NCBI GenBank assembly: GCA_964540895.1
Contig: CAZIOP010000001.1
Coordinates: forward strand, 573,631 to 637,630
From: Patescibacterium sp964540895
Lineage (GTDB): Bacteria > Patescibacteriota > Patescibacteriia > Patescibacteriales > Patescibacteriaceae
Reading direction: 5' to 3'
Length of the DNA: 64,000 nucleotides
The translations under genes were made by a program, and so were the position numbers. The notes under the pieces were generated by a model. That model searched no databases. It was not told the origin of the DNA and was given only the letters and a program-made list of their open reading frames with translations. Position 1 is the first letter of the stretch; the number at the start of each line of letters is the position of its first letter. Of the stretch, positions 33,107 through 41,645 are shown piece after piece.

Positions 33107-34438
33107 CTATTTTAACCTCTTCTCTAGCTCATGAATAATCTTCTTGCTGTCCACTACTTCTTGGGCGCCTGATTCCATATCTCTAATAATAATAGTCCCA
33201 TCCATTAATTCTTTCTGACCCAATACTAGGGTAAAACGAACATTGAGCTTTTGAGCTTCTTCTAATTGACGCTTTAAGCCATTATGTAAGAAACCCTGAC
33301 TAATTCTAAAACCTGCTTTACGTAATTCTTCAAACAATATCATGGCCTTCTGTCTAGATGTATCACCTAATTGTGCCAAATATATCTCACTACTAGTTTG
33401 GTCTTCTAAAGATACATTTAACCCACGTACACGGTTCACTGTTCGATCTAAACCAACTGAGAGACCAACAGCTGGTAATACTTTACCATATAAACGCTCA
33501 AATAGTTGACCATATCGCCCACCAGTCGCCAAAGTTAACTGTTTTCTACCTTCTTCACCTGGCATAACAAATTCAAAAACTGTACGGTTGTAAAAATCAA
33601 AATGGCCAAACAATTTTGGATTTAAATTATAGTTTAACCCTAAGACATCAAGATATTCTACAACTGTAAAGAAATCATTCTTAGCTTCTTCAGATAAGAA
33701 ATCAATAATTTGTGGAGCTTCCTCATTTATTTCAATTAATCTCTCATCATCTGACACAACAGCACTCAAAGGATTTTTTAAGATATATTTCTTAAGTTCA
33801 ATTGGTAACTTCATTTTCTTAGTACGATCGCGATAGTATTCAAGTAACTTAGTAGTATACTGAGCCTGACATTCAGCATCACCAACGCTATTTATTTCTA
33901 CTTGTGTTTCTAATTGAAGTTCTTTAAAGAAATTACAGCCAATTTGAATTAATTGCACATCAGCAATTGGTCCAACTTCCCCAATAACATCCAAATTCCA
34001 TTGTGTATGTTGGCGATAATAATTATTCTGTAATTTACCAAAACGAAATACGGGACCTAATTGGCACGTTTTTAACATTAATTTTGTTTCATCAATTAAG
34101 GTATGTTCAATTACAGCTCTGACCAATGAAGATTTGGCTTGAGGACGAAGTGCTACTCGTTCAGCTCCCTTATCAACAAAACTATACACTTCCTTAAGAA
34201 GCATTTCGCTATTCTTACCATGAGTTTTTTCAAATAAACCAAGAGCTTCTAATAGTGGGGTCTCGATTCGTTCAAAATCATATACTCTAGAGAGCTGTAA
34301 AGCTTTATCAATAACAAGACGCCAATAACGCCATTCATCTGATAAGACATCTTTCATTCCTTTTAGCCGTGCTGGAGGATCAGACTTTTTAGGGACACGA
34401 GGCACTGAAACTGGTGGTTTTTTTTGCAATGGTTTCAT
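33107..34438 (-). CDS. hisS: Histidyl-tRNA synthetase-like protein with altered histidine pocket
   Basis: 443 aa class II synthetase with a C-terminal HGTP anticodon-binding domain (LVLGQKELMDGTIIIRDMESG), so it is not HisZ. The overall fold fits HisRS, and FYNRTVFEF and TGGRYGQLFERL are recognisable. Several histidine-pocket residues are changed: RPE becomes LRPQ (Q100), the motif 2 FRxE becomes FRFG (G134), the following Glu becomes D150, and LVRGLDYY becomes LFGHFDFY, which loses the catalytic arginine (G278). A proline-rich N-terminal extension of about 22 aa is present. It may be a divergent HisRS or a paralogue with another task. It follows lepB by 8 bases. Confidence 0.75.
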   Translation of the reverse strand: MKPLQKKPPVSVPRVPKKSDPPARLKGMKDVLSDEWRYWRLVIDKALQLSRVYDFERIETPLLEALGLFEKTHGKNSEMLLKEVYSFVDKGAERVALRPQAKSSLVRAVIEHTLIDETKLMLKTCQLGPVFRFGKLQNNYYRQHTQWNLDVIGEVGPIADVQLIQIGCNFFKELQLETQVEINSVGDAECQAQYTTKLLEYYRDRTKKMKLPIELKKYILKNPLSAVVSDDERLIEINEEAPQIIDFLSEEAKNDFFTVVEYLDVLGLNYNLNPKLFGHFDFYNRTVFEFVMPGEEGRKQLTLATGGRYGQLFERLYGKVLPAVGLSVGLDRTVNRVRGLNVSLEDQTSSEIYLAQLGDTSRQKAMILFEELRKAGFRISQGFLHNGLKRQLEEAQKLNVRFTLVLGQKELMDGTIIIRDMESGAQEVVDSKKIIHELEKRLK

Positions 34439-34446
34439 ACAATTTA

Positions 34447-35001
34447 TTATTTGTAGATAGGAGTAGTAATACTACCAAACCGTTTAAGAGGAAGCCCTCT
34501 AAAAAATACTCGACCGATAATAAAGTTTCTATTAACTGCACCAAAACTACGGGAGTCTTTTGAGCCATTACGATTATCGCCTAATACAAAATATTCATTA
34601 TCACTTAATGTTACCGTATCGTTAAACTGAGCAATAGTGTCAGTGTGCGGAGCTAAGTATGATTCGTCTAATTCCATGATATCGCTATCATCTTTAGAAA
34701 TATACACTCCACCGTTTTTAAAGGTAATTGTTTCACCTGGTAATCCAATAACTCGCTTAATAAAATATTCCTGAGGATCATCAGGATATCTAAAAACAAT
34801 AACATCACCACGATTTGGCTCTCGTAAACGATAACTAATTTCATCAACTAATAAATAGTCCTTTTCGTGAAAATTTGGCTCCATTGAAGCACCTCGTACA
34901 TAAAACGGTTGGATAACCAAATAACGTACTGGAATGATAATTGCTAAACAAATCAAAATTGTCTTGGATATTTCCCAAACTGATGCAAAAAATCCCTTCA
35001 T
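34447..35001 (-). CDS. lepB: Signal peptidase I
   Basis: 184 aa membrane-bound serine protease that removes signal peptides from exported proteins. N-terminal helix (about 13-32) is followed by box B VRGASMEPNF with nucleophile S39, box D YFIKRVIGLPGE with general base K82, and box E LGDNRNGSKDSR. It has its own promoter and runs into hisS. The many secreted proteins of this window are its likely substrates. Confidence 0.95.
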   Translation of the reverse strand: MKGFFASVWEISKTILICLAIIIPVRYLVIQPFYVRGASMEPNFHEKDYLLVDEISYRLREPNRGDVIVFRYPDDPQEYFIKRVIGLPGETITFKNGGVYISKDDSDIMELDESYLAPHTDTIAQFNDTVTLSDNEYFVLGDNRNGSKDSRSFGAVNRNFIIGRVFFRGLPLKRFGSITTPIYK

Positions 35002-35047
35002 ATATGCGTATAGGCTAATAAAAGAGGTGGCCCTCCTGTATGCGAGG

Positions 35048-35076
35048 ATTATACTCTAAGTTAGGGTATCTAGCAA
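35048..35076 (-). promoter_or_regulatory. lepB promoter
   Basis: TTGCTA (35071-35076) and TATAAT (35048-35053), 17-base spacer, minus strand, immediately after the ppsA stop. Predicted start about 40 bases before the lepB ATG. Confidence 0.65.
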
Positions 35077-35080
35077 CCCA

Positions 35081-37480
35081 TTACTTTCGCTTTAATCGTT
35101 TCTCGGTTTTTATGATATCAGCAGTTGTTTTAATTACTGTATCTGGATTAAGAGAAATACTATCAATACCACATTCCACTAAAAAGCGAGCGAACTCCGG
35201 GAAATCACTTGGTCCCTGACCACAAATACCAACCTTAGTGTGAGTTGCTTTACCAGTTTCAATCAAATAACGGATTAAGGATTTAACTGCATCGTTTTTT
35301 TCATTAGACATACCGGCAACTTTCAATGAACCGGCATCGCGGTCAATTCCCAAAGTTAATTGCGTTAAGTCATTAGAGCCAATTGAAAAACCATCAAAAA
35401 TTTTAGCAAACTTTTCTGCTAAAATTATATTAGCTGGAATTTCTGCCATGACATAAATTTCCAAACCATGTTTACCCTGTTTCAAACCATGTTTAGCTAA
35501 CAGATCTATAACTTTTTTACCTTCTTCAATAGTTCGGCAAATTGGAATCATGATTTTCATATTAGTCAGACCCATTTCATCACGAACTTTTTTTAAAGCT
35601 TTACATTCAAGAGCAAACGCTGGTTCATAACTTGGATCATAATATCGACTAGCTCCTCGCCAACCAATCATGGGATTAGACTCAATCGGTTCATACGCTT
35701 TCCCACCGATTAAGTTAGCGTACTCATTAGATTTAAAATCTGTTAATCGTACAATAACTGGTTTTGGATAAAAGGCGGCTGTAATTAAGGCTACACCCTG
35801 AGCCAAACGATCAATAAAAAATTGTTTTTTATCAGCGTAACCAACTGTTAAGTCATCAATTTGTTTTTTTACTTTACGATCAGTAATTTTATCGTAATTA
35901 ATTAGGGCTAGCGGGTGAATTTTTATATACGTATTAATAATAAATTCTTCGCGAGCCAAACCAACACCGTCATTAGGAATAAAGGATGAAGTAAAGGCTA
36001 ATTCCGGTGAACCAATATTCATCATGATCTTAGTTTTTGGTCGACCTAAATGTTTTACATTAGTTTTCTTAACAACATACTTCACAATACCTGGGTAGAC
36101 AAATCCGTCATCACCTTCAGCACAGCTAACCGTAATATTTTCACCGGGCTTAATCTGATGACTACCGTTTTCAGTACCAACTACACAAGGAATACCTAAT
36201 TCACGTGAGACAATGGCAGCATGGCAGGTTCGACCACCTTTGTCAGTGACAATGGCTGAAGCAATCTTCATGATTGGCTCCCAATCAGGATCAGTCATGT
36301 CAGTCACTAAAACCTGACCTTTTTTAAATTTGGAGATATCTTTAATGTCCATGATACGATTAGCCTGTCCTGCGCCAATCTTATTACCTACACTTTTACC
36401 CTTCACGATTGGTGCAGGGTGTGAAGCAATCTTATACTCTTCAACAATACTGTAGTCGCGAACACTGTGAATTGTTTCTGGTCTGGCTTGAACAATATAT
36501 ACTTTATTCTCAACACCATCTACGGCCCATTCCATATCCATGGGACGACTATAATGCTCTTCAATTAACATAGCAGCCCGAGCTAGCTCTTTAACCTGAG
36601 TATCAGTGATTGAATATTCAAGTTGTTGATTGGCTGGTACTGGGATATCTTTAACTGGCTTGTCACCACTGTGATCATAGACCATTTTAATACGTTTCCG
36701 GCCACGGGCCCGGTAAATGATCTGACCGGTAGGTTTAAATACCATGAACTCATCTGGATTAACTTTACCTTGCACAATGTTTTCTCCTAATCCATAAATC
36801 GAGTTAATCAAAACCACATCTTTAAAACCGGATTCAGTATCAATTGAAAACATAACGCCACTTGAGCCAACATCTGAACGCACCATTTTTTGAACACCAA
36901 CTGACAACGCGATTTTAAAATGATCAAAACCTTTGTCTTGACGATAGGAAATAGCCCGGTTGGTAAATAACGAAGCAATACATTCTTTGACAGACTTTAA
37001 TAAAGCTTCATGACCAGAAATATTTAAATATGTATCTTGTTGTCCGGCAAAAGAAGCATCAGGCAAATCTTCAGCTGTAGCTGAAGATCGCACAGCCACA
37101 TGAACATTTCGTGTTTTGTAGATTTTGGAAAGCTTGTCGTAGGCTGATGTAATATCAGTTTTTAGTTTGTCTGGAAATTCAGCTTTAACAATTAAATCAC
37201 GAATTAATTTTCCCCGACGACCAAGATCAGTAACATTATGAGTATCTAAATCTTTTAATATCTTTTTAATTTGTGCCATTAAGCCAGTTTCAGCAAAGAA
37301 ATGTCGATAAGCTTCTGAAGTAGTGGCAAAACCATTTGGCACTCGAATATTTTTGGCTGTTAGAGTACGAAACATTTCTCCTAACGAAGCATTTTTTCCA
37401 CCAACTGTTGGTACGTCTTTGATACCAAGATCTTTGTAAAACTTAATAAAAACTTGAGACTTACGATGTAAATGTAACAT
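35081..37480 (-). CDS. ppsA: Phosphoenolpyruvate synthase
   Basis: 799 aa. ATP-grasp nucleotide-binding half (VGGKNASLGEMFRTL, AVRSSATAEDLPDASFAGQQ), the swivelling phosphohistidine domain at about residue 420 (GGRTCHAAIVSRELGIPCVVG, catalytic His) and a C-terminal TIM barrel with GFSIGSNDLTQLTLG and the catalytic cysteine region ICGQGPSDFPEF. It interconverts pyruvate plus ATP with PEP, AMP and phosphate; in organisms with reduced metabolism it may run toward pyruvate to make ATP. It follows a DUF4870-like gene by 14 bases. Confidence 0.95.
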   Translation of the reverse strand: MLHLHRKSQVFIKFYKDLGIKDVPTVGGKNASLGEMFRTLTAKNIRVPNGFATTSEAYRHFFAETGLMAQIKKILKDLDTHNVTDLGRRGKLIRDLIVKAEFPDKLKTDITSAYDKLSKIYKTRNVHVAVRSSATAEDLPDASFAGQQDTYLNISGHEALLKSVKECIASLFTNRAISYRQDKGFDHFKIALSVGVQKMVRSDVGSSGVMFSIDTESGFKDVVLINSIYGLGENIVQGKVNPDEFMVFKPTGQIIYRARGRKRIKMVYDHSGDKPVKDIPVPANQQLEYSITDTQVKELARAAMLIEEHYSRPMDMEWAVDGVENKVYIVQARPETIHSVRDYSIVEEYKIASHPAPIVKGKSVGNKIGAGQANRIMDIKDISKFKKGQVLVTDMTDPDWEPIMKIASAIVTDKGGRTCHAAIVSRELGIPCVVGTENGSHQIKPGENITVSCAEGDDGFVYPGIVKYVVKKTNVKHLGRPKTKIMMNIGSPELAFTSSFIPNDGVGLAREEFIINTYIKIHPLALINYDKITDRKVKKQIDDLTVGYADKKQFFIDRLAQGVALITAAFYPKPVIVRLTDFKSNEYANLIGGKAYEPIESNPMIGWRGASRYYDPSYEPAFALECKALKKVRDEMGLTNMKIMIPICRTIEEGKKVIDLLAKHGLKQGKHGLEIYVMAEIPANIILAEKFAKIFDGFSIGSNDLTQLTLGIDRDAGSLKVAGMSNEKNDAVKSLIRYLIETGKATHTKVGICGQGPSDFPEFARFLVECGIDSISLNPDTVIKTTADIIKTEKRLKRK

Positions 37481-37494
37481 GAGGGTATTTTAAT

Positions 37495-37818
37495 TTATAT
37501 TTTTAATTTTTCACTCCACTTATAAATAAAAGGTGTTTGCCACCATTCACCGTTATACGCCTTAATAAATCCTAAGACTGAAATAATGATTGCAACAATA
37601 ACTAACAGCTGACCAATTAATGGTACCCAGACAAATAGACTAATAACCAATTCGACCAGAAATAAAACTAAGCCTTGTTTGGCATGAAATTGAGCAAATT
37701 TGGAGTGCCGTTTACCTAACAACGGAATAAGAAAAAGAATCCAAATATAAGAGACAGCAGCTAGAAGCTTATTCTCTTCAACATCAGCTTCATACACTTT
37801 TTTTTCTTGGGTGGGCAT
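37495..37818 (-). CDS. DUF4870/Tic20-like membrane protein
   Basis: 107 aa with three hydrophobic segments. LAAVSYIWILFLIPLL, KFAQFHAKQGLVLFL and VVAIIISVLGFIKAYNGEWW follow the layout of DUF4870-type small membrane proteins, whose role is unknown. It lies immediately upstream of ppsA on the same strand. Confidence 0.75.
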   Translation of the reverse strand: MPTQEKKVYEADVEENKLLAAVSYIWILFLIPLLGKRHSKFAQFHAKQGLVLFLVELVISLFVWVPLIGQLLVIVAIIISVLGFIKAYNGEWWQTPFIYKWSEKLKI

Positions 37819-37860
37819 ATAAAAAATATATAATGTATATGATAATTATAGCATAAACAG

Positions 37861-37893
37861 AAAAAAGTTACATAAAACGTATGTAACTTTTTT
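37861..37893. terminator. Intrinsic terminator
   Basis: 14-bp stem AAAAAAGTTACATA/TATGTAACTTTTTT with a 5-base loop, between the 300 aa gene (minus, stop at 37911) and the DUF4870-like gene. T run on both strands. Confidence 0.85.
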
Positions 37894-37910
37894 TATTTCT
37901 CGACAGAGAG

Positions 37911-38813
37911 CTAAAGTTGCAATGTTCTAATTAAAACCTGAATAAGAAAATCTGAGGAATCATTATATTGGGTATAATTAATTGTTACATAAGAATCTGG
38001 TTTGATCACATATACAGTAATAGTATGATAATCCGTTGTAAAATTTGTTGATCTTTGAACTAACCAAGCAGGTGTGCCATTTAACTCAAATTGACGACTA
38101 AGTATAAAGGTATCATTTGAAGTATCAGGTATAAACCAATTACCTGGGGCATTTTTAATTAACTGATATTCGCTAGAAACAAGGAAATCAGTATTTGGAT
38201 GGTAACTAATATTATATTCATAACCGACACCTACATCTCCAGAAATATCTTTTGATCTTTGTTCAATAGTAATAGAGCCATCATCAACATCTGAGTTATT
38301 TCTAATGGTCCAAGTACTTGGTATTTTAAAACTATACTTACCTACAGAGTTAGTATACTGCCTCCAGTTCTTTGTTAAATTTGCTAAAGGAAAATTAAAC
38401 AAAAATTCATCAACCTCACTTCCGTCATTTAATAGGAAGGGATTTTGAGGAGCATGCGGATACACCCAGACACCTTTAAAATTTGAACTCTCTTTGCCAT
38501 TCGGATACACCCAATTCCCATTATGAATTGCCGAGAATGGAAAAAGACTATCGTAGGTATAACATTGAAGACCTTTAGTGTGTTCTATTGAGCCTACCAA
38601 ATCATTGGAATTGTAGGGATAAGATTTAAGATTTCTAATGTCACACGATTCACCTAACGCAATACCATCGAAATAATTCTGATGGGTATCTTGTTGCTCA
38701 ACATGACCAGTCACACCAAGAAAAAAACAATAGAGACCTGAAGCAATAATTACACAAAACACTGTCATGATAAATGTGTCAGCAAATTTTTCTGATGTAG
38801 TTAATCTTCGCAT
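37911..38813 (-). CDS. Membrane-anchored protein with PsbP-like C-terminal domain, unknown
   Basis: 300 aa. One hydrophobic helix at about residues 12-34 (DTFIMTVFCVIIASGLYCFFLG), a middle part with two aromatic repeats (NGNWVYPNGKESSNFKG and GVWVYPHAPQN), then YSFKIPSTWTIRNNSD to FLIQVLIRTLQL, similar in layout to the C-terminal domains at 16018 and 20095. Two cysteines (CDIRN, LQCY) may pair. I do not recognise a family. Single-gene unit ending at the terminator 37861-37893. Confidence 0.65.
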   Translation of the reverse strand: MRRLTTSEKFADTFIMTVFCVIIASGLYCFFLGVTGHVEQQDTHQNYFDGIALGESCDIRNLKSYPYNSNDLVGSIEHTKGLQCYTYDSLFPFSAIHNGNWVYPNGKESSNFKGVWVYPHAPQNPFLLNDGSEVDEFLFNFPLANLTKNWRQYTNSVGKYSFKIPSTWTIRNNSDVDDGSITIEQRSKDISGDVGVGYEYNISYHPNTDFLVSSEYQLIKNAPGNWFIPDTSNDTFILSRQFELNGTPAWLVQRSTNFTTDYHTITVYVIKPDSYVTINYTQYNDSSDFLIQVLIRTLQL

Positions 38814-38871
38814 ACGTACAATATATCACAGAAAATAAAAAGTCACACGAAATTATATCTTTTAAAGAGCA

Positions 38872-38899
38872 TTGACAACATATACATATTTGTTAAAAT
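38872..38899 (+). promoter_or_regulatory. Consensus promoter of a candidate small RNA
   Basis: TTGACA (38872-38877) and TAAAAT (38894-38899), 16-base spacer, plus strand. No gene follows on plus until tsaD at 39575; a hairpin at 38929-38954 follows within 30 bases. Confidence 0.65.
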
Positions 38900-38905
38900 G
38901 TATTT

Positions 38906-38960
38906 AATAAAGTGCCGTAAGGCTCCGAGAAACCTCGCCAAAAGGCGGGGTTTCGAATTT
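38906..38960 (+). ncRNA. Candidate small RNA of about 50 bases
   Basis: Between the promoter at 38872-38899 and the end of a strong hairpin lies a transcript with a GCC-GTAA-GGC mini-hairpin (GNRA-type loop) and an 11-bp stem GAAACCTCGCC/GGCGGGGTTTC with loop AAAA, then GAATTTTAT. No open reading frame of useful length. It converges with the MazF-like gene that ends at 38960. Confidence 0.4.
38929..38954 (+). terminator. Hairpin ending the candidate small RNA
   Basis: 11-bp stem with an AAAA loop and a short T tract (TTTTAT) on plus. The minus strand has no T run after it, so it is oriented for plus-strand transcripts. Confidence 0.55.
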
Positions 38961-39349
38961 TATAAAAAAGAAATTATTTTTTCTACAACTTCAATAAATA
39001 TACCCTTTGGAATATCATGAATCTTCCTTTTAAGACGCTTAATGCTAATTAGTCTCATCTGAGCTAAGATTATTGAAACTTTTTGATTATTTAAATCAAT
39101 ATAGTTAAAATAAAAATCAAAATTTTTTTGTTTTGTTGATAAAGGTACTGCCCAAAACATTAGATTATTAAATTTCTTTATAATCAAAACAGGACGAGAA
39201 AAGTTATTCCCGCTTCCATTTTGCTCAAAGCCAATATTTTTCCCTAGAATACTAACCCAAACTTCTCCTTCTTTAGGAAAACGTTTAAGGAAATCTTTAC
39301 TAGCCTCAATTTTTTTCTTTACTTCATTCCAATGATCAAAATTTTCCAC
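38960..39349 (-). CDS. PemK/MazF-family toxin-like protein, no partner antitoxin seen
   Basis: 129 aa. After a helical N-terminal extension (DHWNEVKKKIEASKDF), the SH3-like MazF core is visible: GEVWVSILGKNIGFEQNG, then FSRPVLIIKKFN and AVPLSTKQKN, which carry the conserved RP and the S/T of the RNase site. Such proteins cut mRNA when free of antitoxin. No antitoxin-sized frame lies next to it; CPR genomes often carry lone copies. The start is GTG (39347-39349) and lies in an inverted repeat that may hide the ribosome site. Confidence 0.8.
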   Translation of the reverse strand: MENFDHWNEVKKKIEASKDFLKRFPKEGEVWVSILGKNIGFEQNGSGNNFSRPVLIIKKFNNLMFWAVPLSTKQKNFDFYFNYIDLNNQKVSIILAQMRLISIKRLKRKIHDIPKGIFIEVVEKIISFL

Positions 39350-39365
39350 AAAATTGGTTTTGTGG
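39346..39365. promoter_or_regulatory. Inverted repeat covering the start codon of the MazF-like gene
   Basis: CCACAAAA (39346-39353) and TTTTGTGG (39358-39365) with a 4-base spacer. The GTG start codon is inside the left arm. It could be a protein operator or an mRNA hairpin that limits translation. Confidence 0.4.
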
Positions 39366-39420
39366 AGGGTAGAATTTAAGAATTAAGTAATATAAACCAA
39401 AGTATAGTATTAAAAATTGG

Positions 39421-39502
39421 TGCGGATGGAGGGACTCGAACCCTCATGCCTTACGGCACATGCTCCTAAGGCATGCGTGTATACCAATTCCACCACATCC
39501 GC
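39421..39502 (-). tRNA. tRNA-Leu (anticodon TAG)
   Basis: Class II tRNA of 82 bases: acceptor GCGGATG/CATCCGC, discriminator A, anticodon stem CATGC/GCATG around CTTAGGA, long variable arm GTGCCGTAAGGCAT and T arm AGGG-TTCGAGT-CCCT region. CCA is encoded (39418-39420). Confidence 0.95.
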
Positions 39503-39574
39503 TTATATAAAAATTCTCTTAGAATGTAACATAAAATAAGGCATTATGCTATAGTAATATAAATCTGTAATATT

Positions 39575-40609
39575 ATGTTAATTTTAGCCATTGAAACTAG
39601 TTGTGATGAAACTGCTGCCGCTGTGCTAGAAGGACGTGGTAACCGACTAACTCTACGTTCAAATATAGTCTCTTCGCAAATAAAAATTCACCAAAAATAT
39701 GGCGGGGTTGTACCTGAAGTGGCGGCTCGAGAACATGTCCTGCATATTTTACCGGTGATTGAAGAAGCTCTACATAACGCTGGTATAACAAGAAAAGAAG
39801 TTACAAAAAAAATTTCTGCTCTTGCCGTCACAACTGGACCTGGTTTAATTACCTCTTTGTTAGTTGGCATTGAAACTGCCAAAACTTTAGCCTATGTTTG
39901 GAAACTACCATTAGTTTCTATTAATCATATTGAAGGTCACCTCTACAGTAACTTCATTAACAATATCCCTAAACTACCCGCTTTGATTTTAACTGTCTCA
40001 GGCGGTCATACTCAACTAGTGTTAATGAAAAATCATTTAAGCTACAAAATAATTGGCGAAACTCGTGATGACGCGGCCGGAGAAGCTTTTGACAAAGCTG
40101 CTAAACTATTAGGATTGGGCTATCCAGGTGGTCCTTTAGTTTCAAAAAAAGCTTTGGAATATAAACCAACTTCAAAAAATAAATTCTCGCCAATTGTATT
40201 ACCAAGACCAATGATTAATGACAAAAGTTTTGACTTTTCTTTTTCTGGTTTAAAAACTGCCCTGCTCTACGCTATTAGAGATGACAAAAACTACAAGAAA
40301 AGAATTGCTGAATATTGTTTTGAGTTTGAGCAGGCGATAGTTGACGTCTTGGTAACTAAAACATTACGAGCTGCCAAAAAGTTTGAAGTAAAATCAGTCA
40401 TGCTAGCTGGAGGAGTGGCTGCTAACACTGCTTTACGTAAAAAATTGGCTGACGAAGTTCAAAAATTAGGTTTAGAATTTTCTATGCCGTCACTTGAATA
40501 TACTACAGACAACGCAGCGATGATTGCAGCAGCTGGATACTATAAATATAAAGCTAAAAAAACTACTCCATGGCAGAAAGTTATAGTTGATCCTAATCTC
40601 GAGCTATAA
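39575..40609 (+). CDS. tsaD: tRNA N6-adenosine threonylcarbamoyltransferase
   Basis: 344 aa ASKHA-fold enzyme that installs t6A37 on ANN-decoding tRNAs together with TsaB/TsaE. MLILAIETSCDETAAAV is the family N-terminus, HVLHILPVIEEAL and NHIEGHLYSN carry the metal-binding histidines, and DDAAGEAFDKAAKLLGLGYPGGP and LAGGVAANTALRKKL complete the nucleotide site. First of three plus-strand genes (tsaD, trpS, gdhA). No Shine-Dalgarno sequence before the ATG. Confidence 0.96.
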   Translation: MLILAIETSCDETAAAVLEGRGNRLTLRSNIVSSQIKIHQKYGGVVPEVAAREHVLHILPVIEEALHNAGITRKEVTKKISALAVTTGPGLITSLLVGIETAKTLAYVWKLPLVSINHIEGHLYSNFINNIPKLPALILTVSGGHTQLVLMKNHLSYKIIGETRDDAAGEAFDKAAKLLGLGYPGGPLVSKKALEYKPTSKNKFSPIVLPRPMINDKSFDFSFSGLKTALLYAIRDDKNYKKRIAEYCFEFEQAIVDVLVTKTLRAAKKFEVKSVMLAGGVAANTALRKKLADEVQKLGLEFSMPSLEYTTDNAAMIAAAGYYKYKAKKTTPWQKVIVDPNLEL

Positions 40610-40610
40610 T

Positions 40611-40639
40611 TTGAATTTTTAGTCATATTCTCTTACACT
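40611..40639 (+). promoter_or_regulatory. trpS promoter giving a nearly leaderless mRNA
   Basis: TTGAAT (40611-40616) and TACACT (40634-40639) with a 17-base spacer. The predicted start is within about 2 bases of the trpS ATG at 40648. Confidence 0.55.
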
Positions 40640-40647
40640 GCATATAT

Positions 40648-41643
40648 ATGAAACCATTATCAAAACCAGTCCTTTTTTCAGGCATTCAGCCTTCCGGCAG
40701 TTTGCATATCGGTAATTACATTGGCGCTTTAACTCAATGGCTTAAACTTCAAGAACAATATCTCTGTATTTTTTCAGTAGTTGATTATCATGCTATCACT
40801 GTGGCTCAGAATCCAACTGAACTCCGTCAGTCTATTTTAGATATTGCTCGTGTCTACCTAGCTGCTGGAATCGACCCAAAAAAAGCTACCATTTTCCAGC
40901 AATCAGATGTCAGTGAACATACTGAACTAGGTTGGATATTAAATACTATCACTAAAGTCTCTGAACTAGAAAAAATGACTCAGTATAAAGATAAAGCCGG
41001 TAATCAAAAGAAAGAAGGTCCTGGTGCTGGTTTACTAAATTATCCAACCCTAATGGCAGCTGACATTTTGTTATATCAAACAGAAGTAGTTCCGGTTGGT
41101 GATGACCAAACTCAACATATTGAATTGACTCGTAATCTAGCCAGACGCTTCAATCAAAATTATGGTGAAACCTTTACTATTCCCAAACCATTAATAAAAG
41201 AACAAGGCGCACGTATCATGGCACTTGATGACCCTACAAAAAAAATGAGCAAGAGCTCTAAGAATCAAAATAGTTACATCTCATTGACTGATGAGCCAGC
41301 TGTCGCTCACAAAAAAATAAAAAAAGCGGTAACTGATTCTGAGACAAAAATCATTTTTAATGAAGAAAAAAAACCAGCCATTTCCAATCTGCTTGTTATT
41401 TATTCTAACCTTGGAAATATTAGTATCAAAGAATTAGAAATTCGGTATGAGCATAAAACGTATGGTGAATTTAAAGAAGACTTAGCTAATATAGTTGCTA
41501 ACTTTTTAGAAAATTTTCAAGAACGATACAATGCCTTTGACGATGATGAGATTAAGAAAATTCTTCATGATGGTTCGTCGTTAGTAAAACCATTAGCCGA
41601 ACAAACCATGAAAGTAGTAAGACATAATCTAGGCATGGTATAG
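40648..41643 (+). CDS. trpS: Tryptophan--tRNA ligase
   Basis: 331 aa class I synthetase. The HIGH-type motif appears as GSLHIGNYIGAL, VVPVGDDQTQHIELTRNLARRFN is typical of TrpRS, and KKMSKSSKNQNS is the KMSKS loop. It charges tRNA-Trp. It is followed by gdhA after 2 bases and preceded by its own likely promoter. Confidence 0.96.
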   Translation: MKPLSKPVLFSGIQPSGSLHIGNYIGALTQWLKLQEQYLCIFSVVDYHAITVAQNPTELRQSILDIARVYLAAGIDPKKATIFQQSDVSEHTELGWILNTITKVSELEKMTQYKDKAGNQKKEGPGAGLLNYPTLMAADILLYQTEVVPVGDDQTQHIELTRNLARRFNQNYGETFTIPKPLIKEQGARIMALDDPTKKMSKSSKNQNSYISLTDEPAVAHKKIKKAVTDSETKIIFNEEKKPAISNLLVIYSNLGNISIKELEIRYEHKTYGEFKEDLANIVANFLENFQERYNAFDDDEIKKILHDGSSLVKPLAEQTMKVVRHNLGMV

Positions 41644-41645
41644 GT

